NCBI GenBank assembly: GCA_029260195.1
Contig: JAJDDS010000288.1
Coordinates: forward strand, 1-5,114
Length of the DNA: 5,114 nucleotides
Source of the DNA: Phycisphaerae bacterium
Lineage (GTDB): Bacteria > Planctomycetota > Phycisphaerae > UBA1845
Reading direction: 5' to 3'
Shown: one piece after another, positions 4,512 to 5,114 of the stretch
How the letters are laid out: every line of letters starts with the position of its first letter
Position numbering within the stretch: position 1 is the stretch's first letter
Program-made: the position numbers and the translations under genes
Notes under the pieces: generated by a model
Told to the model about the DNA's origin: nothing
Database searches by the model: none
The model's input: the letters and a program-made list of their open reading frames with translations, nothing else

Positions 4512-5114
4512 GTAGCGATCGTCACCGACGTATCGAGGAGGTCTTTTGTGAAGCTGTCGGGCTGCTACCTGCAGACCGGAGCGGCTACCTGGATCAAGCC
4601 TGCGGCGACGACGAGGAGTTGCGCCGTGAAGTCGAGTCTCTCCTGGCCCATGACCACGACGATCAGGATGCGTTCGGCGAAGGCGAACTCGGCATCGGCC
4701 ACAAACTGCTTGCTGACATTGAGGCGATTGCCGCCGGCCAACTCGACGACGCGGAATCGCCGAGCATGCTCCCCGAGACGATCGGCCAATATCACATTCT
4801 GGCACTTGTCGGCGCAGGTGGGATGGGTACGGTCTACGCCGCTCAGCAGGACCATCCACGCCGCCGAGTCGCGTTGAAGATGATCCGACCGAGCGCATTG
4901 TCACGCAGCATGCTGCGCCGCTTTCAGCAAGAGGCCGACTTGCTCGGCCGGTTGCAGCATCCCGGGATTGCCCAAATCTACAATGCCGGCGCAATCGCCA
5001 CCAAAGCTGGTCGTCAGCCGTACATCGCGATGGAATTCGTCGATGGCGTCGAACTGCGGGAGTACGCCAAGCAGCACAGCCTGGGCGTGCCTGAGCGGCT
5101 GGAACTGGTCGCGC
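4508..5114 (+). CDS. serine/threonine protein kinase, N-terminal part (runs off the right edge)
   Basis: A bacterial Hanks-type (PknB-like) kinase, 202 codons visible. The start is GTG at 4508, overlapping the sigma-factor TGA as GTGA, so translation is probably coupled. GGGAG (4483-4487) lies about 20 bases upstream, too far for a classical Shine-Dalgarno. Residues 1-50 (MSSDRHRRIEEVFCEAVGLL, then a DEELRREVESLLA stretch) match the leader often found on planctomycete and acidobacterial kinases next to this sigma type. The kinase domain starts near residue 93 with the Gly-rich loop VGAGGMGTVY (101-110). The ATP-anchoring Lys is in VALK (Lys124), the probable alpha-C Glu is Glu142 and the hinge region is YIAMEFVDG (172-180). 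The HRD and DFG motifs and any transmembrane or sensor domain lie beyond the window, so catalytic completeness cannot be judged. Partner: very likely the upstream sigma factor's signalling chain. Confidence 0.93.
   Translation, partial: MSSDRHRRIEEVFCEAVGLLPADRSGYLDQACGDDEELRREVESLLAHDHDDQDAFGEGELGIGHKLLADIEAIAAGQLDDAESPSMLPETIGQYHILALVGAGGMGTVYAAQQDHPRRRVALKMIRPSALSRSMLRRFQQEADLLGRLQHPGIAQIYNAGAIATKAGRQPYIAMEFVDGVELREYAKQHSLGVPERLELVA

Noticed and set aside
3921..4994. A 357-codon minus-strand open frame.
   Set aside because: It is the antisense shadow of the sigma-factor and kinase genes, which have unmistakable family motifs.

Overview
The window looks like chromosomal DNA of a GC-rich planctomycete (Planctomycetota), probably Phycisphaera-like. 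Two things suggest this. One is a giant secreted protein with PKD, parallel beta-helix, 'DMGAYEY' choice-of-anchor and Asp/Gly-rich dockerin-like parts. The other is an ECF sigma factor overlapping a Ser/Thr kinase gene, a pairing very common in that phylum. The assignment comes from protein style only, not from a database search.

Layout: 1-122 is a short non-coding stretch with one perfect and one near-perfect DnaA-box-like 9-mer. 123-2963 (minus) encodes a 946-residue exported protein. Its N-terminal half is a DUF2235/Tle1-like alpha/beta hydrolase with a visible Ser-Asp-His set, and its C-terminal half is adhesin or scaffold-like. 2976-3683 (plus) is best read as a compact group II intron: GTGCG 5' end, domain V, domain VI with a bulged branch-point A, and an AC 3' end. 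Its maturase/reverse-transcriptase gene is reduced to an N-terminal remnant. 3684-3929 is spacer holding small hairpins and a sigma-70-like promoter. 3930-4511 (plus) is an ECF sigma factor of the TIGR02999 type. From 4508 (plus) a Ser/Thr protein kinase gene overlaps the sigma stop by 4 nt and runs off the right edge.

How the parts relate: the sigma factor and kinase are translationally coupled and probably form one signalling unit (kinase input, transcriptional output). The intron sits antisense to the hydrolase gene, directly upstream of its Shine-Dalgarno sequence. Two intron segments (EBS1 and EBS2) are complementary to the antisense strand of that gene's Shine-Dalgarno and start-codon region. 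The intron therefore appears to have used a translation-initiation site as its target and now separates the hydrolase gene from its original upstream DNA. This intron and its target choice are the most unusual things in the window, followed by the hydrolase/beta-helix/dockerin fusion.
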